A stretch of DNA of 64,000 nucleotides, from positions 358,427 through 422,426 of the forward strand of contig CALJNB010000005.1 of NCBI GenBank assembly GCA_937981985.1, given 5' to 3'. A program made the translations under genes and the position numbers. Source of the DNA: an uncultured bacterium (GTDB lineage: Bacteria > Myxococcota_A > Bradymonadia > Bradymonadales > Bradymonadaceae). Below the pieces are notes generated by a model that ran no database searches, had not been told where the DNA came from, and saw only the letters and a list, made by a program, of their open reading frames with translations. Below are positions 10,182 to 18,378 of this stretch, in pieces; within the stretch, counting starts at the first letter, position 1, and each line of letters begins with the position of its first letter.

Positions 10182-10362
10182 GGCCGAAAGCGGTACCCAA
10201 TCGAATAGAGGTATTGATTGTAGAGGTGTGCTCCGCGACAGACGTGACTCGTTTCATCTCGTCCGATCTACCGGTCAGCTGGTGTTGTCCGATAAGTATT
10301 ATCAACTTCGTTATTCTTGATTCTTACGACGATACTCGAAAAATAGGGGCCAGCTAACTCGC

Positions 10363-11151
10363 CTATTTAGAATTTTTCACGGCGCAAACTTGCCCCGTGA
10401 TATTGAGTCCGAAAGCAAGTTTGGCACTTTTTTCCATTTCTTTAATGTCGCCCGTTGTTAGGAAGCGGCTGCTCCCTTGGCCATCAATTTCATCCTTTAT
10501 CCAGTGGCGTACTATAAAATCTACACACTCTTGGACGGGATCGAAAATCGTGGCGTTGGGTAGAATTGACGAGATAATGTTTTCTGCGGCTATATAATGT
10601 GTACAGGCCAAAACGAGATCGCTTACGTTATCGAGTCCGCTCAGAATTCGTTCAAAAGTCGGTTTCGATGATCGTTCGTCGTGAAGTCCTTTTTCTATGA
10701 TTGCCGAAAGTGGCTGGGCAATCTTCGAACTTAGCTTAAAACCTTCTTCGATGAGAGGTTGGGACCATGCGCCAGACTCGATGGTTCTTCGGCCTCCTAT
10801 CACACCAATATGGGTCTTGGGATCATCGGCATTTTTTTCTACAATCAATTTTTCTACTCCTTTGACAATGACCCCAATGGTCGGGATAGGAGGATGAATG
10901 AGCGGTAAAACAGTGCTGGCGGCGTTACACGCTATTATGGCTTCGGTAGCGCCCATTTTTTTTGCTGAGTCAAGAACTTCCAAAATTCGAGAACTCAGAA
11001 GGGTTTCGCTCATTTTCCCATAGGGAACTTCACCGGAATCGGACCAATACAAAAGATTGAGAGTGGGGGCCTTCGTGCGTAACTCTTTAAAAGCACCTAG
11101 GCCTCCTATTCCCCAATCCAAAACAAGCAATGTTCTCTTATTTGATTTCAC
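10363..11151 (-). CDS. Divergent Asp/Glu (glutamate) racemase-family protein
   Basis: 262 residues with the two-domain Asp/Glu racemase plan. Both catalytic cysteines are present: Cys75 in ACNAAST and Cys183 in ACTHY, followed by His185. The N-terminal motif, normally D-S-G-x-G-G, reads D12-W13-G-x-G-G, so the conserved Ser that contacts the substrate is Trp. The Thr after Cys-Asn in CNT is Ala, and GCTHYPL is ACTHYIA. MurI makes D-glutamate for peptidoglycan. This protein could be a divergent MurI or a racemase for another amino acid; I cannot tell whether the cell has another MurI. The start is GTG and overlaps the stop of the upstream methyltransferase fusion by four bases, so the two are translationally coupled. 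Confidence 0.75.
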   Translation of the reverse strand: MKSNKRTLLVLDWGIGGLGAFKELRTKAPTLNLLYWSDSGEVPYGKMSETLLSSRILEVLDSAKKMGATEAIIACNAASTVLPLIHPPIPTIGVIVKGVEKLIVEKNADDPKTHIGVIGGRRTIESGAWSQPLIEEGFKLSSKIAQPLSAIIEKGLHDERSSKPTFERILSGLDNVSDLVLACTHYIAAENIISSILPNATIFDPVQECVDFIVRHWIKDEIDGQGSSRFLTTGDIKEMEKSAKLAFGLNITGQVCAVKNSK

Positions 11152-12464
11152 GGATAGCTTTGCGGCGGAATATAATCGTTGAAAATAGGACCGGAATCAA
11201 AAGCAAGAACGCGATTTTGCCAACCGACATTAAGCATTTCGACTGACCGATTTTCAAAACGACTCTCCAAATACCAGCGCATCTCGTGATCGGAACGAAT
11301 AGGGTTTAGTTTCAACATTTGGGCCCATCTGGGGTCGTCAGTCAATTCAGTTAAAGGAGTCTTAAACTCTGGATGGAAACGGTGTTGTAAGATCTGTTTT
11401 GCTTTCGAACGGAACAGTTGAGGTACATCGGTAACTTTGACAGGTGCTGTGACCATATCAATCATGAGAAAGCGTCCGCCCGGACGAAGGACGCGAACGA
11501 TCTCTTTCATGATTGGATCCCAATCGAGATAGCGAAATGATAAAAAGGACGTAACAATATCCAAAGAATCGTCTTTTATGGGTAAGGCGGGACCCTCAAT
11601 TTTTTGAAACGAAAGATTATCGAAATGTTTACTTTTTTCGCTAGCGATTTCCACCATACGTTTCGAGAGATCGACCCCAACCCCGCGGTCAATTCGATGA
11701 CTTAATTCTCTCAACATCGCCCCATTCCCTGAACCGATATCGAGCATCGAAAAACGAGAGAGTGGGAGATGACTTTTTAGCCACTTCCATTCGTCTTTAC
11801 GTACTTTAATGTCTTCAAATACCTTATCGTAGAGGTCGGCAACGGGGTCATAACTTCCATCTAGTTCTTTTATTGGGGGGAGGAACTTTTTGATCGGTTC
11901 GTGTTCCAGAAGGCCGCTATGTTTCCCTAGTGATCCAAAAAAGCCATGAGATTTTTTCCCGCGGCAGCCCATGAGGTATAGATCCCCGTCGGTCCATTTT
12001 GTCGCTAAAACGAATTTGTCCGCAGATTTCGAAAATGAAGTGTACCAATGGTATCCGTAAACAGGGATTCTAAAAGTTCTCGCAAAAAAGGGCGCAAACC
12101 ATCGCGCACTGCGGCACGCATGAAACGATGCGCTCGCACTTTTTGCGAATGGAATATCTATGTTTCTCCATTCGTGAGGACTGAATTGTTCGGGTAAGTC
12201 AGTGGTTCCAAACATAGGCCCATACATTCCGGCGTGTCCAACGAAGTGGAATTCGAGAATTTTAATTTTTTGTTTTTCGAAGTGAGTGAGCGCTTCTACG
12301 AAACCATTTTTATCTTCAATCGCCTGGCAGATCACTTCGTGTTTTGGAAAGCTTTTGCATTTTTGGCGAGCCATGGTGCGTGCAACTTGTTGTAAACGTT
12401 GCCCCCCGTCGCGGTATTGGGTGGTATAGATAATCCAGATAATCGCATTTTTATCGTTTATCAT
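11148..12464 (-). CDS. Caspase/CHAT-like domain fused to SAM methyltransferase
   Basis: 438 residues. Residues about 190-370 are a class I methyltransferase: SAM-binding LDIGSGNG at 241-248, the acidic GVGVDLS strand end, and VLRPGGRFLMIDM. Residues 1 to about 170 have the look of a clan CD cysteine-peptidase fold (caspase, CHAT): a hydrophobic strand ending in GHAGMYGP (His77) and a later strand ending in FHACRSA (Cys117), followed by PVYGY, which matches the usual His-Gly / Cys dyad spacing. The His77 motif reads H-A-G rather than H-G, so activity is uncertain. GAGG precedes the ATG. The gene overlaps the racemase-like gene by four bases. Substrate and role are unknown. The methyltransferase assignment is firm; the protease-like assignment is by motif only. 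Confidence 0.7.
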   Translation of the reverse strand: MINDKNAIIWIIYTTQYRDGGQRLQQVARTMARQKCKSFPKHEVICQAIEDKNGFVEALTHFEKQKIKILEFHFVGHAGMYGPMFGTTDLPEQFSPHEWRNIDIPFAKSASASFHACRSARWFAPFFARTFRIPVYGYHWYTSFSKSADKFVLATKWTDGDLYLMGCRGKKSHGFFGSLGKHSGLLEHEPIKKFLPPIKELDGSYDPVADLYDKVFEDIKVRKDEWKWLKSHLPLSRFSMLDIGSGNGAMLRELSHRIDRGVGVDLSKRMVEIASEKSKHFDNLSFQKIEGPALPIKDDSLDIVTSFLSFRYLDWDPIMKEIVRVLRPGGRFLMIDMVTAPVKVTDVPQLFRSKAKQILQHRFHPEFKTPLTELTDDPRWAQMLKLNPIRSDHEMRWYLESRFENRSVEMLNVGWQNRVLAFDSGPIFNDYIPPQSYP

Positions 12465-12585
12465 TTGACCTCATTCCTAATGGGTTCACTTTCGCCAAGT
12501 TGGATATTAATACGATATTGAAATGTGTGGGATCGCGGTTCTGGTAGTTGAATTATTCAAGTGATTTTTGTTTGAAACTCAATTT

Positions 12586-13749
12586 CTAAAATTGGGTAAG
12601 TAGAAGAACAAAAATAACGATGAGAGCTATTCCGCCAAGTATGACGAGTACACTCAAATCTCTTGGGGGTTCTTGCTGCCAACTAAAAGAACGAATATGA
12701 GGCGTTTTGTATTCTTTTTCGAAAGGGTGTGGATAGGTATTTTCGCGTCTCTTCCGGTCGTATTTAGACTTCTTGAGACCTATCTTAATATCGGAAGCTG
12801 TGGGGCCGATGGTAAACGGGAATTCAATTTCATAACCGTTTATATGTAAGACCTCTTCTTGGATGGGCGAATTTAGCTCGATTGCATTCGCGTCTTCTTC
12901 AGCATCGTCTTCTTCTTCAGCATCGTCTTCTTCTTCAGCTTCGTCGAATGAGTCCGATATTTCAGACAAACTTTCAATATCTTCTGTGTCGCTGTTTTCT
13001 TGGTCGTCGCTTGATTCTGCTTCTTTAGACGGATCGTCATCTTTGGGACTGGCAGATAGTTCGTCCTCTGCATTCAGGTCATCTCTGATATCTACATCGT
13101 CGCGATCTACTTTTGATATCTCGTTTGTAGCAAAGAAGTCTTCGGGAAGATCGTGACGTCCCACTACTGGGGGAGCATTGTCGTCATTGGATTCGTCGGC
13201 TTCGCGTGTGGAACTCACGTCTTCGGCCAAGAAGCGTTCCTGTTCCTCAGTTACTTTGATGTCGTCGTCTGACGGCTCTTCGAAGTTCGTTTCAGAGTCC
13301 GATGTTGTTTGGGAGTTATCGTCGTTGACTTCAGAGTCATCGCTTAGTTCTGAATCTTCATCTATTAATGTATCTAGAGTCCGATCCGTCATCATTGTGA
13401 CTTCGTCATCATCATGATCAGGTTCCACACCTTCAGGTGCCACAGGAGCGGATAAATGAGTTGGCTGGGTTGTCAGATCTTTTAGGATATCTTTTGGGTC
13501 AAAAACATCTTGAGGTTCTTCTCGTTTTTCTTCTTCGCTAAAAGGAGATTCGGTTACGAGCGTATCTTGCTCCTCTGTGGCCAGTTCTGTGAAAAGACTT
13601 TCGAATTCCGAATGTTTCCCGATGGGATGCCATTCATCGTCTTCGAAAATAAGGTCTGTTGGCCGAACTACCCAGTTTTGGATCAGTTTTTCGACCTTGG
13701 CTTTATTTTCGCATTTATACTGTCTTATATCAGTCTTAATTCGAAACAT
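12586..13749 (-). CDS. Acidic, probably disordered tail-anchored membrane protein
   Basis: 387 residues from the start at 13749; the frame reaches 13854 but would then overlap the divergent hydrolase gene. A small N-terminal domain (about 1-60, with NWVVRPTDLIFEDDEWHPI) resembles short GYF_2-like modules seen in myxobacterial regulators. The middle, about 60-315, is dominated by Asp, Glu and Ser, with no clear fold and a local EEDDAE repeat. A basic/aromatic segment follows, and the last 22 or so residues are one hydrophobic helix with almost nothing after it, so the protein is likely tail-anchored with its bulk in the cytoplasm. No family recognised with confidence. No clear ribosome site. 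Confidence 0.65.
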   Translation of the reverse strand: MFRIKTDIRQYKCENKAKVEKLIQNWVVRPTDLIFEDDEWHPIGKHSEFESLFTELATEEQDTLVTESPFSEEEKREEPQDVFDPKDILKDLTTQPTHLSAPVAPEGVEPDHDDDEVTMMTDRTLDTLIDEDSELSDDSEVNDDNSQTTSDSETNFEEPSDDDIKVTEEQERFLAEDVSSTREADESNDDNAPPVVGRHDLPEDFFATNEISKVDRDDVDIRDDLNAEDELSASPKDDDPSKEAESSDDQENSDTEDIESLSEISDSFDEAEEEDDAEEEDDAEEDANAIELNSPIQEEVLHINGYEIEFPFTIGPTASDIKIGLKKSKYDRKRRENTYPHPFEKEYKTPHIRSFSWQQEPPRDLSVLVILGGIALIVIFVLLLTQF

Positions 13750-13829
13750 GAGCGAGCAAATAAGAATAGAGGTGGTTGACCTGTAGATGATAGATCGCTT
13801 AGACCAGATTGACAACACTGAAGGCTGAA

Positions 13830-14441
13830 ATGGAAACAATACTGAAAAGCTCAAATTATGGTTTTGATGAGACCACTTCTTTAGCTGTGATCGATATTCA
13901 GGCCCGTCTGGTCCCCGCTTTAACCGAGCGGATGGCTTATAAATTAGTGCGTTATTCGTCCATACTCATCGATCTGGCCTTAGATCTTGAGTTGCAAATC
14001 GTTTATTCGGAACAATATCCCAAAGGCCTCGGGGAGACTGTTGAACCTTTAAAAAGTAAACTCAAAAAAGCTCGTAGATTAGAAAAGACCACATTTGATT
14101 TGTGTGCATCATCGAATTTTTCGGCGTCGATGTTTTTGCAGACAGATTCGGAAGAGAAAGTCATTAAGCCGAATGCGGCAAACCTAAATACAATAATTGT
14201 TTGCGGAATGGAGACTCATATCTGCGTTCTAGGAAGTGTTTGTTCGCTGTTGGATGCCGGGTACCGAGTTCTCGTTCCGATTGATGCCGTTGCAAGTCGA
14301 ACCAAGGCGAATTACCTAAATGGGCTTGGTTTGATTGAAAAGGCGGGTGCCACCCTTGTAAACACCGAGACGATCGTGTTTCAAACGTTAAAAGATTCGA
14401 GATCCGATCGGTTTAAAAAATATTCTAAACTAATTTTTTAG
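13830..14441 (+). CDS. Isochorismatase-like cysteine hydrolase
   Basis: 203 residues of the isochorismatase-like hydrolase fold. The expected triad is visible: Asp in AVIDIQ, Lys in RLEKTTFD, and Cys in the GMETHICV motif. Known members cleave isochorismate, nicotinamide or other amides; the substrate cannot be read here. ATG at 13830 has AAGG five bases upstream, preferred over an upstream TTG at 13809. Its end overlaps the end of a convergent small gene by 12 bases. Confidence 0.85.
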   Translation: METILKSSNYGFDETTSLAVIDIQARLVPALTERMAYKLVRYSSILIDLALDLELQIVYSEQYPKGLGETVEPLKSKLKKARRLEKTTFDLCASSNFSASMFLQTDSEEKVIKPNAANLNTIIVCGMETHICVLGSVCSLLDAGYRVLVPIDAVASRTKANYLNGLGLIEKAGATLVNTETIVFQTLKDSRSDRFKKYSKLIF

Positions 14442-14663
14442 GTCTTTTTCGTATAAAAGTAGGAAATCTTTTCGAACGCCTTTGGCAAATTTGCACAAAG
14501 ATTCCAATTCTTGGGTATCGTAGGGGGGAATTCTGCAATCCAGTACGAGAGACCATCCTCCGGTGTATTCGGGAAGGAAAACGTCCAAGCCGTCTGCTTT
14601 TACCGCTTCTAAGGTTTCCATCGTATTCGAACTTACCAGAATCAGCGCTTTTGAAGAACTCAT
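14430..14663 (-). CDS. Small hypothetical protein downstream of the DksA-like gene
   Basis: 77 residues, not recognised. It has AGGGA at a normal distance from ATG and lies three bases after the stop of the DksA-like gene, so co-transcription is likely. The N-terminal KALILVSSNTMETLEA looks like a first strand-loop-helix of an alpha/beta fold, but there is no motif to name. It overlaps the convergent hydrolase gene by 12 bases. It could be spurious, although spacing and ribosome site argue for a real gene. Confidence 0.55.
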   Translation of the reverse strand: MSSSKALILVSSNTMETLEAVKADGLDVFLPEYTGGWSLVLDCRIPPYDTQELESLCKFAKGVRKDFLLLYEKDLKN

Positions 14664-14666
14664 ATG

Positions 14667-15038
14667 TTATCCCTGGTAGTGACGTTCACGTTGTTCCTGC
14701 TCTTCTTTACAGGCAATACACATCGTTGTGACGGTACGTGCACGCAGACGGTTCAGATTAATATCGTCCTCGCAGGCGATACAAATTCCGAATTCCCCGC
14801 TCTCAATTCTTTCGAGGGCACCGTCGATTTTTTCTATTAACATCCGCTCTCTTCCGCGTAAACGAAGGCTGAGACCCTGGTCTATCAGGGCACTCGCGAG
14901 ATCGGCTTCGTCAGACATATCGTCTTTGGAAAGTTCAATTTCATTTTTAATTGTATCGTTTGCATTCTTAATGAGTAGATTTCTTTCGTCCATTAGGATC
15001 TGTTTGAATTCTTTTAACTCTTTTTTCTTTAATGCCAT
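14667..15038 (-). CDS. DksA/TraR-family zinc-finger protein
   Basis: 123 residues. A long helical N-terminal coiled coil carries the D-x-x-D-x-A tip motif (DEADLA) that in DksA reaches the RNA polymerase active site. The C-terminus holds a C4 zinc finger, CIAC then CIAC with 17 residues between the pairs. DksA works with ppGpp to adjust rRNA and amino-acid promoters; shorter paralogues exist, so the exact role is uncertain. ATG at 15038 has GGAG seven bases upstream; the TTG at 15044 is too close to it. Confidence 0.85.
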   Translation of the reverse strand: MALKKKELKEFKQILMDERNLLIKNANDTIKNEIELSKDDMSDEADLASALIDQGLSLRLRGRERMLIEKIDGALERIESGEFGICIACEDDINLNRLRARTVTTMCIACKEEQEQRERHYQG

Positions 15039-15253
15039 TTTCAAGCTCCGAAGCTAGGCTGTGCGCAAATTGCTAACTCTATATAGGAAATTTCTTTCGT
15101 TTAATCGAGACGTTTTTTTGACAAATGTTAAATTCGTGAAAACGTGTACCTAGTGAAAAGGAAATCAAGGGCTTTATCTCATTTTCTTTTGACACAACCC
15201 AAACGCGTGGCAACATGTTTTTAAGTAAAATCTATATAGTCAAGGATACTTGA

Positions 15254-16315
15254 ATGGCCAAAGGACGAAATTGCGTCGGTTTGGATATTGGAAGTAGCGC
15301 CGTAAAACTTTGTATTCTTAAGGATACGAAACGCGGTCTCCAACTCCAAGCTTTTGACCACATCTCATTACCCCCTGAGACCATCGTTGATGGTGCTCTT
15401 ATGAACTCTGGCATTGTAACAGATGCAATTTCGGAGCTTCTGGGGCGTAATAAAGTAAAAACACGAGAAGCTGCGCTCTCCGTATCTGGGAATACTGTTA
15501 TTATTAAAAAAATAACACTCCCGTTGATGACCCGCGAAGAGCTCGATGAATCCATCCAATGGGAGGCCGAACAATATATACCGTTCGATATCCGGGATGT
15601 CTTTATTGGGTTTGAGATGTTGGCACCGAAAACGACTCAGGGCCAAATGGATGTGATGTTAGTCGCCGCGAAACGCGAGATGATTAACGACTACGTTCAG
15701 GTGACTCGAGACGCAGGTCTTGAACCCATGGTTATGGACGTGGATGCATTCTGTTTGCAGAATGCTCACGAAGCCAACTACGGTTTTAAAGAACAAGAGA
15801 CTGTTGTCCTCTTAGACATCGGGTCGTCTGTTGTAACGATGAACGTGGTGACCGACGGAGAAACGATGTTCACCCGTGATTTATCAATGGGTGGTTCTGA
15901 TCTAACCGAAGAGATTTCACGACAACTCAATATTACGTACCAAGAAGCCGAGCTCTATAAAATGGGTGGAAGTGTTGGTAATCAATCTGATGAGGTTCTT
16001 CCTCATGAGGTTGAAAAAATTATTGGTGAGAAAGCAGAAGATATGGCCGCTGAAATCCAGCGTTCTATCGATTTCTATTCGGCTACAGCCGCAAGCGATC
16101 GCATTGATAAGATCTTCGTAACTGGCGGCACCGCCGCTATTCCGTCCTTAGTTCGAATTATTTCCCGAACAAGTGGCGTTAACGCGGAGTTATCCAACCC
16201 ATTTCGAAATATTGTATGCGATGAAAAACATTTTTCAGCGGAGCAAATTCGACGTTGGGCTCCAATCGCCAGTGTAGCTGTCGGATTGGCAATGCGGAGG
16301 ACAAACGAAAGATGA
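15254..16315 (+). CDS. pilM: Type IV pilus inner-membrane platform protein PilM
   Basis: 353 residues of the actin/FtsA-like fold. Phosphate-1 (GLDIGSSAVKL), phosphate-2 (LLDIGSSVVTM) and adenosine (FVTGGTAAIPSL) motifs are all present. PilM is cytoplasmic, binds ATP and docks onto the PilN N-terminus, linking the pilus motor to the alignment complex. AAGGA lies upstream of the start. TTGACA at 15189-15194 could be a -35 box, but I see no good -10. This is the first gene of a coupled pilMNOPQ run; its stop overlaps the pilN start by four bases. Confidence 0.95.
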   Translation: MAKGRNCVGLDIGSSAVKLCILKDTKRGLQLQAFDHISLPPETIVDGALMNSGIVTDAISELLGRNKVKTREAALSVSGNTVIIKKITLPLMTREELDESIQWEAEQYIPFDIRDVFIGFEMLAPKTTQGQMDVMLVAAKREMINDYVQVTRDAGLEPMVMDVDAFCLQNAHEANYGFKEQETVVLLDIGSSVVTMNVVTDGETMFTRDLSMGGSDLTEEISRQLNITYQEAELYKMGGSVGNQSDEVLPHEVEKIIGEKAEDMAAEIQRSIDFYSATAASDRIDKIFVTGGTAAIPSLVRIISRTSGVNAELSNPFRNIVCDEKHFSAEQIRRWAPIASVAVGLAMRRTNER

Positions 16316-17007
16316 TTAGAGTTAACTTATTACCCATTCGTCAAGCGAGACGTCGATCTGAAGGTAAAACCCAGATTTTCGTTTTCGCCGCAGCCCTTGC
16401 CGTTGTTCTATTGGCTTGCGCAGTATTATATGGTGTTGCGGCTTCGGACTTAGCAAAAACGAAAAAACAAGTAGCACAGTTTACTAAAGATGTTGAAATT
16501 GCGAAGAAAGAGGTTGCCGACGCTACAGAGTTAGAAAAGAAAAAGTCGGTTTTTGAGAAAAAGCTGGCGGTTTTGGATCGTCTTGAAGCAGACCGTACCG
16601 GTCCGGTTAAGATGCTTGATGAATTTCAGGCTATTTTAAGTCCGCCGAGGAACGAGGAAGACCGTTTTGCTCGAACAAAGCTAAATTGGGATGTCGATTG
16701 GGATACCCGTCGTGTTTGGGTTAATTCCATGGATGAAAAAGCGGGAGCCTTCATCATAAAAGGTGGTGCAGCTGATAGTAATGACGTTGCAGAATTCTTA
16801 CGCCGCATGATTTCGGCTAAACATTTTGATGGTGTTGAGCTTGATTTCGTTCAAACGAAAGAGAATGGAAAAGATGGCGGTCGTTTCGTTGAATTTACGA
16901 TTTTTGGTAAAATTGTCTACCAAGAGAAAGTGGCTGCACCGGTCGTGAAAAAGAAGCCAGGCAAGAAAGCGCCTAAACAAAATACTCCGAAGAAGAAGGG
17001 CACGTGA
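16312..17007 (+). CDS. pilN: Type IV pilus assembly protein PilN
   Basis: 231 residues from the ATG overlapping the pilM stop. The conserved cytoplasmic peptide MIRVNLLPIRQARRR, which binds PilM, opens the protein, followed by a transmembrane helix (about 21-43) and a periplasmic coiled coil and ferredoxin-like domain. The C-terminal 25 residues are an unusual Lys/Pro-rich tail. The frame extends upstream to 16255 but only inside pilM. It overlaps pilO through a shared GTGA. Confidence 0.93.
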   Translation: MIRVNLLPIRQARRRSEGKTQIFVFAAALAVVLLACAVLYGVAASDLAKTKKQVAQFTKDVEIAKKEVADATELEKKKSVFEKKLAVLDRLEADRTGPVKMLDEFQAILSPPRNEEDRFARTKLNWDVDWDTRRVWVNSMDEKAGAFIIKGGAADSNDVAEFLRRMISAKHFDGVELDFVQTKENGKDGGRFVEFTIFGKIVYQEKVAAPVVKKKPGKKAPKQNTPKKKGT

Positions 17008-17618
17008 ACGAATTAGTTGATAAATTTAACGCCGTCCCAGCTAACCAACGTTATGTGGGCTTAGTCATAGCGGTACTCGCAATTCTCGCGCTCTTTTGGT
17101 TCGTGTTTTATTCACCGACATTAGACGAGATCAATCAACAAAAGCAGAAAGTTGATGCTCTTCAGCGTGAGAAACAGTCTTTGGCAGAATTTAAACGTCG
17201 TAAAGCGACGGTTCTGGCCGAATTAGAAAACTTGTCGTCGCAACTCACAGAGGCGCAAGACAAGTTACCTAAAGGTGCTGAAATTCCGAGCCTCCTGCAG
17301 CGCATCCATAACCAGGCGAAAACTGCCGGACTGGAAATTAAGCGTTTTCAGCGCAAACCGGATACGCCGAAAGACTTTTATGTTGAAATTCCTGTCGAAA
17401 TGGAACTCGCGGGCACGTACGACAATTTGGCCGATTTTTTCTTCTACGTAGGGCGCATGACACGAATCGTTAATGTGAGTGATATCTCGATGAAACGAAA
17501 AGATTCTAACATTGATGGTACGGGCGCACTGGTCGTGAAGGCGAATGCAAAGACTTTTAGGGATAAGTCAGATGCTGAAATGGCTCCGGCGAAGAAAGGC
17601 AAAAGAGGTAGGAAATAA
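17004..17618 (+). CDS. pilO: Type IV pilus assembly protein PilO
   Basis: 204 residues, GTG start overlapping the pilN stop. A short cytoplasmic N-terminus, one transmembrane helix (about 17-36), a coiled coil (about 45-95), then the PilO periplasmic ferredoxin-like domain (LLQRIHNQAKTAGLEIKRF, VEMELAGTYDNLADFF). PilO pairs with PilN in the inner-membrane alignment complex. It overlaps pilP by one base (TAATG). Confidence 0.93.
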   Translation: MNELVDKFNAVPANQRYVGLVIAVLAILALFWFVFYSPTLDEINQQKQKVDALQREKQSLAEFKRRKATVLAELENLSSQLTEAQDKLPKGAEIPSLLQRIHNQAKTAGLEIKRFQRKPDTPKDFYVEIPVEMELAGTYDNLADFFFYVGRMTRIVNVSDISMKRKDSNIDGTGALVVKANAKTFRDKSDAEMAPAKKGKRGRK

Positions 17619-18355
17619 TGAGAATCTCAATATTTATCATACTCAGTTTGATATTCAGCATTTCGGGTTGCGAATTATTGGGCCTTTCCGAACCCGGAAA
17701 ACAGCCTCCAACACCAGCCGAAAAGGCTGTTAAACCAAAGAAGAAAACACCGCCTAAACCAAAAGTGGTTGCCTCGAAAGCGCAGAAAAAGGATTATAAG
17801 CGTCCCGAATATAAAAACAATACGCGCCGAAATCCCTTTCAACCCAATCCCGAGATTATAGCTCCGGTTGTCAAAGCCGTAGCCGAAGAGCGGACCAAGC
17901 AACCGTTGGAACAATTTGCACTTTCAGAGCTTCAACTGGTCGCGATTATTTCTTCAGTGACCGTCCCAAAGGCGATGTTCGTTGACCCGACAGGATTCGG
18001 AAACGTCCTTCGAGAGGGAGAACGACTGGGTCGCAACGGAGGTGTGATTTCGGATATCAGGGATAACGAAGTCGATATCCGTGAAGGCGGTGGCGAAAAC
18101 GGCCAGTCTCGAGTCGTTACGATGAAACTCCGAGAGATCGCTCTAAGCGCCGGAGACGAAAACGATCTCAGCGAAGACGATCGGGAAGCATTGAAGAAAT
18201 TGCTCGATAGTGAAGAAGGCCGTAAAGCACTTCAACGGACTTTCGACCAAGCAGCGCTCGGTGCCACTTCAGTAGATAAAACTAATACTAACACTAATAC
18301 TGGTTCAAAATCAGATTCAAGATTTCAGGGCATTAGCCCACCGAGGGCAAAATAA
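17618..18355 (+). CDS. pilP: Type IV pilus assembly lipoprotein PilP
   Basis: 245 residues. The signal peptide ends in a lipobox (I-S-G-C18), followed by a Pro/Lys-rich linker and RRNPFQP, a hallmark found before the PilP beta-domain. The domain (about 95-170) carries LVAIISS, GFGNVLREGERLGRNGG. The tail after 190 is poorly conserved and Asn/Thr-rich. PilP links PilN/PilO to the PilQ secretin. Start and stop overlap neighbours by one base each. Confidence 0.92.
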   Translation: MRISIFIILSLIFSISGCELLGLSEPGKQPPTPAEKAVKPKKKTPPKPKVVASKAQKKDYKRPEYKNNTRRNPFQPNPEIIAPVVKAVAEERTKQPLEQFALSELQLVAIISSVTVPKAMFVDPTGFGNVLREGERLGRNGGVISDIRDNEVDIREGGGENGQSRVVTMKLREIALSAGDENDLSEDDREALKKLLDSEEGRKALQRTFDQAALGATSVDKTNTNTNTGSKSDSRFQGISPPRAK

Positions 18356-18378
18356 TGAACGATTACAGGAGTTCAAAT

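Noticed and set aside
12863..13156. A Ser-rich plus-strand frame inside the acidic tail-anchored gene.
   Set aside because: It is the mirror image of Asp/Glu codons in the other strand (GAA/GAT read as TTC/ATC), a classic shadow.
15118..15146. A perfect TTGACA at 15118-15123 as a pilM promoter.
   Set aside because: No -10 hexamer follows at 16 to 18 bases; the same holds for the TTGACA at 15189.
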